A stretch of 64,000 nucleotides of DNA from Viscum album (GCA_963277665.1 OY728137.1:1172260670-1172324669); one strand, 5' to 3'. Shown: positions 49,812 through 60,350, counted from the first letter of the stretch. Numbers and translations are program-made. Notes: generated from the letters alone by a model not told the origin.

Positions 49812-49853
49812 TCGCTCGTGCGTACGTACGGACTACCGTCTCCACGAACGCGA
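49812..49853 (+). promoter_or_regulatory. GC-rich hairpin 2 in element C LTR intron
   Basis: Shares the CGTACGTACGG..TACCGTCTC core with hairpin 1 but has a different outer stem, TCGC-T-CGTG / CACG-AAC-GCGA, and the inner stem ACGG-ACTA-CCGT. The 3' LTR copy is 55928-55969. Confidence 0.6.
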
Positions 49854-50166
49854 TGAGATTCATTCTCCATCGTATCCATTCAAGTATAATTATCATTTGA
49901 TGATTTAAAAATGATGTTTAAGGACTGTATATCATTCTGGATATGAATAAGATACAACAACCATGGCTTATGTAACAAAACATATAAAAGAAAATGAGTA
50001 AGTTAACTCCCGAAACGACGATAATTCTAAGATATTATTAACAAATCAATGTTAAAAGATCATATATGATATCATATTAATATATATGATTCTTGTATAA
50101 TTTAATAACAACTATTTCACCATTATACAGGAGGTTAACCTACCCCAACCAAGGAAAAAGTACAAG

Positions 50167-51219
50167 GTAAGGGTTATTTCACAATCTCTTCATTATCCGA
50201 GGTTGTATTATACGTAATAATCTACTGGGATCTCTTTATCATCCACATCCATGTTTCTTCGAAATGTATTTCAAAACATTTTTACTATTTACAAGAATAT
50301 GGGTTAAAGTCATTTATACCCTTGTTTGAATTTTTATAAGAGGTTTATAAAGGAATCTTTCCGTCGTTTTCAAAACAAGGTCCTTTTTAACCTTTTCGAC
50401 AGAATTGAGGTAAGAATGTTTTTTTTAACTTATACGGCGGGTGCAGTTATTTTCCGCCGTTATAAAATCGTCGAAGCTTCCCATACAAGCTTATAAGAAT
50501 ATTTTCAAAGAAAATGTTTTATTTTATATGGATCTTAAATGATTTCAAAATAAAAGGAGATATTTCTTTTAAAAGAATTTTGATTTCATCTATGTCAACA
50601 TCCTTTGATGGATTTTAAGATTATTTGAAGTTGATTTATTATGATACAAAACTTCTATATTGTATTGAAGGTTTTGTGATATGTTTGACTGTGGATGTGC
50701 TATTTTTATACCATTCATAGTTTATTGTGAAAGTATTGACATTTCGTATGCTAGTTTTAATACGAATGTTTAAGTTATGTTTAAACCTTTTCATATGGGA
50801 ATGCATTGGACTTAATAAGTGACGGGTGGAGCCCGCTATAGCTCCTCGATGCATCGGTAGGTCTCATGAGACAAACTAGTGTCTTGGCACAAGGCCTTGA
50901 CAAAATCTTATTTGTAGCCTTGGCACGAGGCCTTGGCTATGTGGTTATGATAGTCTGGCATTATGCATTCCAACATTATGAAAGTGGTTATTGATTTTTG
51001 CATGTGATTATTCGATTAGTAGAATATCCATGTGAATAAGTAAATGGAATTATTTCATTTTACTTTTGCCATACCATGTTGAAGTTCAATTTTAAAAGGC
51101 TTTTGTTTTAGTAATGCATTGCCTTAAATGTTTATTCTTATTTATGAAAGTTTCCGCTATATTGTTATCCTTACTGGGCATTTGAGCTCACCCCTTTTCT
51201 ATGTTTTATTTTTCCCCAG
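50167..51219 (+). other. Putative leader intron 2 of element C
   Basis: Donor ACAAG|GTAAGGG at 50167. The acceptor TTATTTTTCCCCAG ends at 51219, within the conserved GAGCTCACCCC..CCCAGGAT block. Same arrangement and similar length as in A (1064 bp against 1053 bp here). Unlike intron 1, it is present in all LTRs, so evidence for splicing is weaker. Confidence 0.4.
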
Positions 51220-51467
51220 GATGTGAAGAAGTAAATTATGAATGACCTGCAGGGATATTATGAGGGGATAGTAGTGTGGATTATGGAGACATTATGTTGT
51301 TGTAGTAGTTTTTCATTTTATGAAGTAATGTAAAACTTATGAATATATCTAGTGTTTCTAAGGCTACTAAACCAATCGGTCTTTCGAGATTTGATCTTTC
51401 TTGTGATCATGCCAATGTTATGTAATAATGCACCGACTCTAGGCAACTAGGGTCGGGGCGTTACAGT

Positions 51468-51478
51468 TGGTATCAGAG
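51468..51478 (+). other. Primer binding site of element C (initiator tRNA-Met)
   Basis: TGGTATCAGAG begins two bases after the LTR end, with no mismatch to the plant initiator tRNA-Met complement. Confidence 0.95.
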
Positions 51479-51966
51479 GAAGTTTAGTACAAACCTTGGA
51501 AGCTAGATTTAGATAAACTCTGATTAGAGCACGTAGACCTAAGATGAACTTTGAGGATTAGTATAGAAGAACTTCCTAGAATTTTGGTATTGTAGAGATT
51601 TTTTGAGTTTTCCGAGCAATACATCCCTGTCTGGATACGAGCAGGTAGAGGCGGCTCTGGCACAGATGTACCTAGGGGTAAAACCCGAAAACACCGCTTT
51701 GAGCTAGACTCGAACGGGAACTGGTGCACGACAACGGGCCTTCCTGCACTCTTGGTTACGACACTCCCGGGGGATATGCTTAGGATAACTCTCATTTTCT
51801 TTACAAATCATTATGAAGGGTTTATGAGTATATAATTTCTCAAAGAAAATATTTTTATGATTATGGATTATATCCATAAATAGTCCAATTTATGTTAAGT
51901 GTTTTATAAGTATGGGATTATGTATTTTGATTCATAAACTGATCTAGTTTATGCCATTGTTTAGAA
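51479..51966 (+). other. 5' untranslated internal leader of element C
   Basis: Homologous to B's leader after its PBS (TTTAGTACAAACCTTGGAA shared). It contains a relatively GC-rich part (51640-51780) likely to include packaging signals by position. The minus-strand open frame 51484-51795 is a shadow without family support. Confidence 0.5.
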
Positions 51967-52485
51967 ATGGCGCCCAGTAGAAGGAATGAGAACTCCAGAA
52001 ATGCACATGATCCAAAGAGAAGGAAGGATCATATCTTTCATGGTCTTAAGCTAGAATTTATAAGAGAAATAGTCTCCCATGTATTATCATCATATGAAGA
52101 AATAATATCATGTGTTGATAAGATAAGTAAAGAGTTTACTGAGTCCTATGGCTTTGAAGGGAAGCAAGAGAAGAAAAGGATGGAAGAGAGAAAGATGGAT
52201 AAAAGTAAGAGGGAAAAGAAGAATTTTCCCATATGTGGTAACTATGGAAAGAAACACCCTGAAACTTGCCTGAAAGGAATGGGAGTTTGTTATAAGTGTG
52301 GAGGAAAAGGGCACAAAGTACGTGACTGCAAGGGTAAGAAAATGGTTTCAAATGTACAATGCTTCATTTTCAAGGAGTTTGGACACTACGCGAACCTATG
52401 TCCCAGTCATCAGACTATGCCGCAAATGATGCTATTGGATAATAATCAAGTTATGATACTACCACATATGAAGAGGAATGATTAG
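51967..52485 (+). CDS. gag: Mini-Gag of element C (capsid-deleted, nucleocapsid retained)
   Basis: An intact 172-codon frame. The start MAPSRRNE matches A's MAGTRRN start by position and context. After about 20 residues it jumps to DHIFHGLKLEF..SSYEEII, which corresponds to A's DRFFSGLKPSLQ..SSYEEIV near residue 190-205, so about 165-170 capsid residues are missing in frame. A basic linker (about 65-85) leads to three knuckle positions: C90-GNY-GKKH97-PETC101 with the second Cys changed to Tyr, an intact CYKCGGKGHKVRDC (108-121), and C132-FIF..H140..C145 with the second Cys changed to Phe. It may bind RNA, but is unlikely to build a particle alone. The frame is open in the youngest element here, and B has the same short form. 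Confidence 0.85.
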   Translation: MAPSRRNENSRNAHDPKRRKDHIFHGLKLEFIREIVSHVLSSYEEIISCVDKISKEFTESYGFEGKQEKKRMEERKMDKSKREKKNFPICGNYGKKHPETCLKGMGVCYKCGGKGHKVRDCKGKKMVSNVQCFIFKEFGHYANLCPSHQTMPQMMLLDNNQVMILPHMKRND

Positions 52486-53025
52486 AGTTCTTAAGTTGAT
52501 TATGTCAATTGAGTGTTGTATCAACAATGTACTTGTTATAATAATTATGGAGTATATAAGGATTGTACTGCAGTACTATTTCATTAAGGACTTGAGATTG
52601 TGTGGAACAAAGAAAAGTGACTCAATAGCAGGATAAATTTTTGGAAAATATATGGTTGAGAGAATGATAAATCATAATATAGTTCTGATACTGAGGTAGT
52701 GATTTTGGAATAATAAGTGATTGTTTTGGATAAATTGTATTGGATATTCTTGACTACCTTGGAACTGATTAATGATTTGTATATTCCATCATTGTTGGGT
52801 TTTAAAACATTTTTGGATTAATGAAGTATATCCAGCATTCTATATGGAATAAGGGAGCATGAATGTAATCAATAAGGAATATGGTAATACATGATGAAGG
52901 TATTCATATGCTATTACGGGGTAAAAAGGATCTATATTATGTTTACCTTCCTTATAAATGTTAGACTGTGAGTTTGGACAGAAGTATTTTGGATAGTTCT
53001 AGTTTGGATTATTTTGGATTTCCAT
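52486..53025 (+). other. Non-coding internal region of element C, 5' of the SINE
   Basis: No gene or pol motif. Equivalent to 7674-8252 of A. Confidence 0.55.
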
Positions 53026-53146
53026 AAAAGGACAACCCGGAGGTCGGGCGACAACCCGTCGCGTCCGGCAAGGCTGCGAGACTTGAACCCGCAACCAAAG
53101 GGCGACAAGGGTGTATCACCTACCACTATCCCACGAGATGTCCTGG
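53026..53146 (-). mobile_element. tRNA-derived SINE (Au-like) embedded in element C
   Basis: On the minus strand: an A-box-like GGGATAGTGGTAGG, then a B-box-like GGTTCAAGTC, then a body ending CGGGTTGTCGCCCGACCTCC, then GGGTTGTCCTTTT. It aligns along its length with the SINEs at 8253 and 12389. The end fits my memory of the Au SINE tail; a database comparison is needed for the family name. The overlapping minus frame 52932-53126 is not a gene. Confidence 0.8.
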
Positions 53147-53985
53147 ATTAAATAAAGTAGTTTTTTAAAAGATCTGGTAGATGAATTATAAATTATTTTA
53201 TTTTGGAACCCTCTATGAATAGTATAAATAGAATTTTTTTTACGAGTGAATGATGAGTTTTGGTAGAAATTTATTAATGGATAAAACTCTAATTATAAAG
53301 TAAGTATATCTCCTTATGATCTTAGCCAATCTCATAAATATATTCCTCAACATTAATAAAAGGAACTTAGAACAAAAATGTTGTCCTAGATGGTACCTTA
53401 AATCATCACTAATTCATGGCTTTGGGATTTTTGGCCTTTTCATAGCCATGTTCTCTACCACTCTCCATCAGATAATTGATGGTTAGATTTCTCTTCCATA
53501 TCCATATTTTCCTACATGGAACCCTAGTATGTGTTATTTTTGGTAATCTTCATACTTTCCACTCTTTATTTTAAATAGAGGACTCATTAATTCATTTTTC
53601 GATGTGGGATTTCAACTAAGATATTTTGAAACGTCAAAAATGTGTTATCCTAATACCCTATGTTTTGTTGAACCGATGGTATTTCAAATCATCATAGATT
53701 GATGAATTTAAGGACCTCAATTATACACTTGTTTGTGATTGATGACCTCAATCACTACCTATAAATATTTACGTTTTTCCTCCGATTATATGTCTCTAAT
53801 TTCCACCAATGTTCTCCTAATCGAGATCATAATTTGGTGGTGACCCTTTGATTTCTCTTTTCCTCATATTAAGACTAAATTTTAGTAACCCAAATTCCGA
53901 TGTGGGTTTTCCCACAAATATATTTTCTACTTTCAACCTTTTATTTTTTAAGAACAATTTCAAATTGCGAGGACACAATTTATTG
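53147..53985 (+). other. Non-coding 3' internal region of element C
   Basis: Shares CATAGCCATGTTCTCTACCA and adjoining blocks with A. It contains two GATGTGGG(A/T)TTT-like motifs (near 53598 and 53899) with a similar one in B (13583). The minus frame 53817-54011 crosses the PPT and LTR start and is not a gene. Confidence 0.55.
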
Positions 53986-53998
53986 AAGGAGGGGAGAA
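53986..53998 (+). other. Polypurine tract of element C
   Basis: AAGGAGGGGAGAA, uninterrupted purines directly before the 3' LTR. Confidence 0.92.
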
Positions 53999-56900
53999 TG
54001 TAACACCCCAAGATTTTGGTACATTTCGGATAACTTTCATATTTTGATGAATAGTGAAAATTTCTAAATTTTAATTAAAAACAACTTTTTTAATCAAAAT
54101 AATTAATAGTGATAAATTATGAATTTGAGTGGTTTTAAAGTATATTTAGAATATATTTTTACCGTTTAATATAATGTTGGTCATTGGACATAATTTTACA
54201 ATTAAACCGAACATAAACAAGTGTCAATCTTTTGATAGTTATTATCTCTTAAAAACACGCTTTTTGTTTTAACAGCGGGAATTAATTTTAAATTAATTTC
54301 TGCCACTTCTGTGTTTTGAATTTAGGAAAATGGATTCCATATTTGGAATCAGTATGTCCAAATTATGTAAATAGGTAACTTTTATTTTTAGACATTTTGA
54401 ATAATTACTGCGGTAAATATTTTATTTACCATGGTTAAAGGGTAAATCCGGTAAATAAGGGTTAAAAAAATAATATTATAATAATACAAAATTACCCTAA
54501 AACGTGTCTTAACCCTATTGGTTGATACATGGTCGACCATGGGCATCTTTGTGTCAATTTTGGGACCCCATGGATCCACTTGTAAGTGATAATGACACTT
54601 TATTTTAATTAAGTTAAAATGAATACAAAAATGACACAAGCATATATCTTTTAGAAGAACAATTTTTACACAGGGTTATACATGTTGGATTTTCGATTAT
54701 AAATATTCATTAGAAAGATAAAAAGATTTCCTACATAATGATATTTTATTTATAATTTTTAGACAATAAATAAGTTATTTTATTTATGACACAATGATGA
54801 TGCAGTAATTACAATAATAGTGAAAAATTAAAATAATTGATATTATAAATACCCAAATAAATATAATATGAAACTTTTAATGAATTAAACTAATTTTCTT
54901 GGCTAATATGATATATTAGGATTGATTTAATGGACTTTTTTCGAAGTAATCAATCTGTTATGAGTTTCACAGAAATCAACTATTGAATAGTGTCAAAATT
55001 GACATAAAAGAGTTCTTAAAACAAATATTATATTATTAATTGATATTAAATTCCTAAAAATCTAAGGTTCGGCCAAGAGACTTATATTATGATAGGGTAA
55101 TCATTAATGGACCACTTGGGGGTCGCTTGGATGTATATAGTATGTTTATTAACCATATTATATAAAAATACAAAGAGACATTGTAAAAGTGAAACTAATT
55201 AACTTAGAGTTAATACTTAAAGATAAGGTTAATATAAGTACCCAAACCTGTCTAAATTCTATTGGATGAGTTGTTTTCGACCTATCCCCACCTCATCCTT
55301 TGAATAGTCAACTTTGGAGCCTTTAGAAACCGAATATGAATTTATAATAAATTAATATTTCTAGCTTTTCCAAAGGTGCCCCTCACCCCTCTTATAAAAG
55401 GGCACTCCTCCTTCTCATTTCTTCACACCTCTAAAGCCTTTTGGTTCGGCCAAACTCTGCCCAAATACTCTCCCAACATCCCTCAATACAACCTAGAGGC
55501 CTTAGTTTGATCAGAAAGCCAACCTAAGGAGCCCTTTTGATCAAATCAAAAGGAAGAACCCGAAGAAGAGGTAATGATTTCACCACCCTTTTCTAAGTTC
55601 ATTTCTTCTTCCACTTCTTCTTCCTTTGTTCTTACCATTCTGAAATAATAACTCCAGTATCTCACATATACTGTGATGTTATTATAAATATGGTACAATC
55701 ATATTCAGTATTCTATCCACCCTTTGAATAACATGTCACCATACGTGCGTACGTACGGCTTACCGTCTCCACGTCGTGGTGTAATTGTTATTCAATATAA
55801 TATTATTTGGATGGGTATAATAATGATGTGTAACTCATGTAAATAATAAATATAACATGTTAATGATTCTGTATATATGATATACCATCCATTTATATAT
55901 TATTTTAATATCAAAAGAATGATATTGTCGCTCGTGCGTACGTACGGACTACCGTCTCCACGAACGCGATGAGATTCATTCTCCATCGTATCCATTCAAG
56001 TATAATTATCATTTGATGATTTAAAAATGATGTTTAAGGACTGTATATCATTCTGGATATGAATAAGATACAACAAACATGGCTTATGTAACAAAACATA
56101 TAAAAGAAAATGAGTATGTTAACTCCCGAAACGACGATAATTCTAAGATATTATTAACAAATCAATGTTAAAAGATCATATATGATATCATATTAATATA
56201 TATGATTCTTGTATAATTTAATAACAACTATTTCACCATTATACAGGAGGTTAACCTACCCCAACCAAGGAAAAAGTACAAGGTAAGGGTTATTTCACAA
56301 TCTCTTCATTATCCGAGGTTGTATTATACGTAATAATCTACTGGGATCTCTTTATCATCCACATCCATGTTTCTTCGAAATGTATTTCAAAACATTTTTA
56401 CTATTTACAAGAATATGGGTTAAAGTCATTTATACCCTTGTTTGACTTTTTATAAGAGGTTTATAAAGGAATCTTTCCGTCGTTTTCAAAACAAGGTCCT
56501 TTTTAACCTTTTCGACGGAATTGAGGTAAGAATGTTTTTTTTAACTTATACGGCGGGTGCGGTTATTTTCCGCCGTTATAAAATCGTCGAAGCTTCCCAT
56601 ACAAGCTTATAAGAATATTTTCAAAGAAAATGTTTTATTTTATATGGATCTTAAATGATTTCAAAATAAAAGGAGATATTTCTTTTAAAAGAATTTTGAT
56701 TTCATCTATGTCAACATCCTTTGATGGATTTTAAGATTATTTGAAGTTGATTTATTATGATACAAAACTTCTATATTGTATTGAAGGTTTTGTGATATGT
56801 TTGACTGTGGATGTGCTATTTTTATACCATTCATAGTTTATTGTGAAAGTATTGACATTTCGTATGCTAGTTTTAATACGAATGTTTATGTTATGTTTAA

Positions 56901-57581
56901 ACCTTTTCATATGGGAATGCATTGGACTTAATAAGTGACGGGTGGAGCCCGCTATAGCTCCTCGATGCATCGGTAGGTCTCATGAGACAAACTAGTGTCT
57001 TGTCACAAGGCCTTGACAAAATCTTATTTGTAGCCTTGGCACGTGGCCTTGGCTATGTGGTTATGATAGTCTGGCATTATGCATTCCAAAATTATGAAAG
57101 TGGTTATTGATTTTTGCATGTGATTATTCGATTAGTAGAATATCCATGTGAATAAGTAAATGGCATTATTTCATTTTACTTTTGCCATACCATGTTGAAG
57201 TTCAATTTTAAAAGGCTTTTGTTTTAGTAATGCATTGCCTTAAATGTTTATTCTTATTTATGAAAGTTTCCGCTATATTGTTATCCTTACTGGGCATTTG
57301 AGCTCACCCATTTTCTATGTTTTATTTTTCCCCAGGATGTGAAGAAGTAAATTATGAATGACCTGCAGGGATATTATGAGGGGATAGTAGTGTGGATTAT
57401 GGAGACATTATGTTGTTGTTGTAGTTTTTCATTTTATGAAGTAATGTAAAACTTATGAATATATCTAGTGTTTCCAAGGCTACTAAACCAATCGGTCTTT
57501 CGAGATTTGATCTTTCTTGTGATCATGTCAATGTTACGAAGTAATGCACCGACTCTAGGCAACTAGGGTCGGGGCGTTACA
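53999..57581 (+). repeat. 3' LTR of element C
   Basis: 3583 bp, the same length as the 5' copy at a constant offset of 6116. TATA 55393, intron-like segment 55571-56246, hairpins 55737 and 55928. It differs only by scattered single bases. Confidence 0.97.
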
Positions 57582-57586
57582 TGGTT
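57582..57586. other. Right target-site duplication of element C (TGGTT)
   Basis: Exact copy of 47878-47882 after the LTR end TTACA. Confidence 0.95.
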
Positions 57587-58100
57587 GCTATCAATATGAA
57601 GTTATATATGTTCTCCAACTTGTGAGGATGACTACCTACAAGATGGAATCCCTTTCCGTGAGTCCAATTCATGGATTTATAGGGTTATAGTGGAGATTTG
57701 TGACTCAGTCATGTGAGGAGATGACACTCCCTTGGACATGCTTCTTGTGTCTCTATATAGAGGGCTTTTATCTGGCCCTGTTGTGATCAGTACACATATA
57801 TGAGCTTCTTCATCAATAGCAGGGAAGTATGATTGTGTCAGTGTATTCAACAAAGTTTACTTATATTTCATTCTACTCCCTGGATATGGTCTAAGCCCCA
57901 TTCTTCAAGGAATAGACCATCAAAAAGGTATTATGCTTGTAAAATAGGAAATTAATGGTCTCAATTATCATTTCTACTTATGTGGAGGTAACTAGGAAAG
58001 ACATAATAGTGGAATGTTTTATGGCAGATTAGACACTAGTAATGGGTGTTAGCAGTTGTCCCTCGGTAGCTGAGACCTCGGAAGAAATTAGTTGATGATA

Positions 58101-58980
58101 TTCATTGGGATACAAGTGGGTCACGAGCTTCAGGAGGAAATATCAGGACTCAAGTTCATCAATGCAGGGCTCTTAGGGTGTCTGAAATTAGACAGGGGAC
58201 ATGTAATGTTTCTCATGCGAAGGTTGGAGACATCTGCCATGAGATTAACCAAACCATCATAAAACTGATGAGGATATGGTTGAGGGACTTCCTAAATAGA
58301 GACAGAGGTCGAATAAGGGTTATCCTTAGGATGGAGGATGTGAAAGAGTGGCCAAAAGGGATACAAGAGGTGGTCTGAGATTTATCCTATTAGACCACCA
58401 CCCCTAAGTGCTCCTTGATAGGCTGAGGTTGCTGGTGGATAGGGACGATTATAACTACATGTTATGAAGGCTTATGACCCTGAGGATCTAGGGATGATAT
58501 GAGGTACGATTTGTGTCTTATTTACCATAGCTAGATTATTGATAGAAATATGTTTTATTTATTCTTTTCACTCCACAAATCTTGTTTGGGACTTGGAGAT
58601 TCTGGTTGAACTATTTACTCAACCCTTACACTTGGAGACTCCTACTAGAAGATACTCGATGATCATACACCCATTCGTAAAATATTAGTACACTCTTGGA
58701 TACAAGAATTTTGATAGGGTTATCTTGGTAGAGGCATCATTGCCTTATGAAATCATTATAGGTACGGACTGGTTATCCACACTTCATGCAACGAGTGACT
58801 ATTTTAGGTGAAGAATGTGGTGTGTTTGTAGTGATGGAACTAACTTGTCCTTTATTGGTGAAAGGAAAATCTAGGTAGCATAGGATGGAATCACACATAA
58901 GAGGGTGTATCTAATTACTCTTTAGTTTTCCAACCTCATCCTCGGTGTAGTTGATGATATAATTCATCAGTTTCCTATAG
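58101..58980 (+). pseudogene. Protease region of element D (decayed)
   Basis: 58731-58778 reads EASLPYEIIIGTDWLS, corresponding to the ....(D/E)(V/I)I(L/I)G.DWL. block at the end of Ty3/gypsy aspartic proteases. The active-site D(T/S)G upstream was not found. 58101-58380 is presumably the gag/protease linker; the 66-codon frame at 58178 is unassigned. Protease would cleave the polyprotein; this copy is broken. Confidence 0.6.
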
Positions 58981-59819
58981 CGGTGGTGGAGTATACGGAA
59001 ACCATTCATAAATATTTTCCATGTTTACCTCACCACCGGTAGATGGAATTCTACATTGATCCACACCCCGGTATGGCACTGATATCTACCCTTTCTTATA
59101 AGATGGTTCTCAAAGAGTTTTCATGAGCTAGGGATACAGTTGGAGGAATTTTAGACGAATGGATTCACAATACCCTTTGTCTCACCCTGGGTAGCCCCAT
59201 ATTTTTATTCAATAATTGAATACAAGATATGGATGTAATGTGTGGATTACCGTTGCATAAAACATTTGACCATGACGAATATGTATCCACTATAGAGGAT
59301 CTAAGACCTATTTGATCAGTTGAAAATAACTCGATGGTTCTCAAAGATCGACCTCAAATTTGGTTGTCACCATATACGTGTACGAGATAAGGATATACTA
59401 AATATGACCTTCGGATATCATTACGGTCACTATGAGTATGTTTGGATTTCATATGGAATGAATAATTCCATAGAAGTGTTCATGGGACTCATGAACTAGA
59501 TCGTTCACCCATACATAGACCAGTTTATGTTGGTCTTCATCAATGACATCCTACTGTATTCAGCATCCTAAGAAGAGAATGAGAGGCACATTAGGATAGT
59601 TCTAGACACTCTATGAGAGCACCAACTATACAAAACTCTCCTGAAGTGTTATTTTTGGATTTTATAGATCCATTTTCTGGGACATGTCATCTCAAAGGAT
59701 GGAGTTGCAGTGGATCGATTGGAGGTTGCGATAGTACATTCTTGGGATCCATCCAAGAGTGTTACCAAGGTGAAAATTTTCTTTGGATTGGTAGGGGACA
59801 ATTTGAGGATTGTAGATGA
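58981..59819 (+). pseudogene. Reverse transcriptase remnant of element D
   Basis: It begins with a VEYTE..H.YFPCLP..R..EF.ID..PG run typical of chromoviral RT. Then come MVLKE..., SRWFSKIDLKFG.H.IRV and FGYHYGHYEY fragments, and the catalytic block FMLVFINDILLYSAS (F-I-N-D at 59536-59547). The usual motif is (Y/F)(V/I)DD, so the first catalytic Asp has become Asn. The end reads HFLGHVISKDGVAVD and PLKKL. Scattered stops and frameshifts. RT would copy the element RNA into DNA; this copy is inactive. Confidence 0.88.
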
Positions 59820-60350
59820 CTTTCCAAGGGTATTATCACCCTTGAAAAAATTGATACTAAAGGTTCATACTTTTGTGTGGACATAAAACTATTAGTAGTG
59901 CTTCCATGAGATGAGGCAGAGGTTGAAAGGGACTCCCATCTTGATGTTACCATGGAGAGGCATTGAGGATGTGGTGTTCTAGGATGCATTATGGACTGGT
60001 CTTGTTTGGGTCATAATTTATAGTAATGTGTTGATTACCTATGTTTCACATCATTTGAGACCACATGAGAATAATTATGTGACCCATGATCTTGAGATAG
60101 CAGTTGTATTCAATACTTTGATTATGTGGTTACACTACCTGATGGGAGAGCTATTTATTGGCAACTCTAATCCCAATAGTCTCATGTATATATGATCTTA
60201 GATATATCTTCACTTGAGATATATGAGATTGCCTATATTATTATATGAATATGACTTTGATATTTTCTATACTCCTAGGAAGGGGAACTTGGTGGAAGAT
60301 GCTCTTAGTAGGACATCCACTCTAGAGTTGATGAACGAAGAATCAGAGTA
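59820..60350 (+). pseudogene. RNase H remnant of element D
   Basis: Reads HHLRPHENNYVTHDLEIAVV, then FNTLIMWLHYLMG, near 60050-60150, matching the R.hE.NY.tHDLELAAVV.AL..WRHYL.G block. It ends with YEYDFDIFYTPRKGNLVEDA and LSR (60240-60315), the I.Y.PGK.N.VADALSR block that closes chromoviral RNase H. Some stops lie between. It follows RT directly, as expected. Confidence 0.85.

Larger units (their letters stand above)
49455..50130 (+). other. Putative leader intron 1 of element C (676 bp)
   Basis: Starts GAAGAAGAG|GTAATG and ends TTCACCATTATACAG|GAGG. In A the flanks are joined directly: AGAAGAG is followed by GAG plus 33 more bases to the next donor. In C the same interval, GAGG..TACAAG, is also 36 bases. 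A GT..AG insert missing with base precision in a homologue is what a spliced intron would give. It contains both GC-rich hairpins. The 3' LTR copy is 55571-56246. Confidence 0.65.
47883..51465 (+). repeat. 5' LTR of element C
   Basis: 3583 bp, TGTAACACCCC..GGGGCGTTACA, with ends inverted over 10 of 11 bases. Compared with A, the first section of U3 is missing: TGTAACACCCCAAG runs straight into ATTTTGGTACATTTCGG. TATA 49277; intron-like segment 49455-50130; donor 50167; acceptor 51219. Small open frames (48272-48523 and 50639-50854, minus) are duplicated in the other LTR and are not genes. Confidence 0.97.
47883..57581 (+). mobile_element. Element C: young gag-only LTR retrotransposon with mini-Gag
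   Basis: Complete 9699-bp insertion in D's gag with perfect TGGTT duplications. LTRs 47883-51465 and 53999-57581 are both exactly 3583 bp and differ by roughly 30 substitutions by eye, under 1%. The interior (2533 bp) has an intact PBS, one intact short gag frame, a SINE and a perfect PPT, but no pol. Both LTRs keep TATA, putative intron 1 with twin hairpins, and the conserved donor/acceptor blocks. All cis signals look functional, so it was probably moved in trans quite recently. Confidence 0.97.
47633..58100 (+). pseudogene. Gag remnant of element D, interrupted by element C
   Basis: The frame starts at ATG 47633. Near 47810-47880 it reads VFLEFYR.GHPTFWGEKEPY, the F....P..F.G...P capsid-start pattern of chromoviral Gag. 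Element C is inserted directly afterwards, and the frame resumes at 57587 with fragments compatible with LA.FQL...A..WW (about 57600-57700) and an EFNKVYLYFILLPGYGLSP-like run (about 57840-57910). Multiple stops. It encoded the structural protein; no intact zinc knuckle was located. Confidence 0.65.

Noticed and set aside
53590..53910. GATGTGGGA motifs resembling the TCCCACATCG start of Cassandra TRIM elements
   Set aside because: No 5S-like sequence, no terminal repeats and no PBS around them; probably a short motif of this element's spacer.
59613..59819. Plus-strand 68-codon frame as a separate gene
   Set aside because: It is a shifted frame over D's RT end; the correct frame carries the HFLGHVISKDG run.
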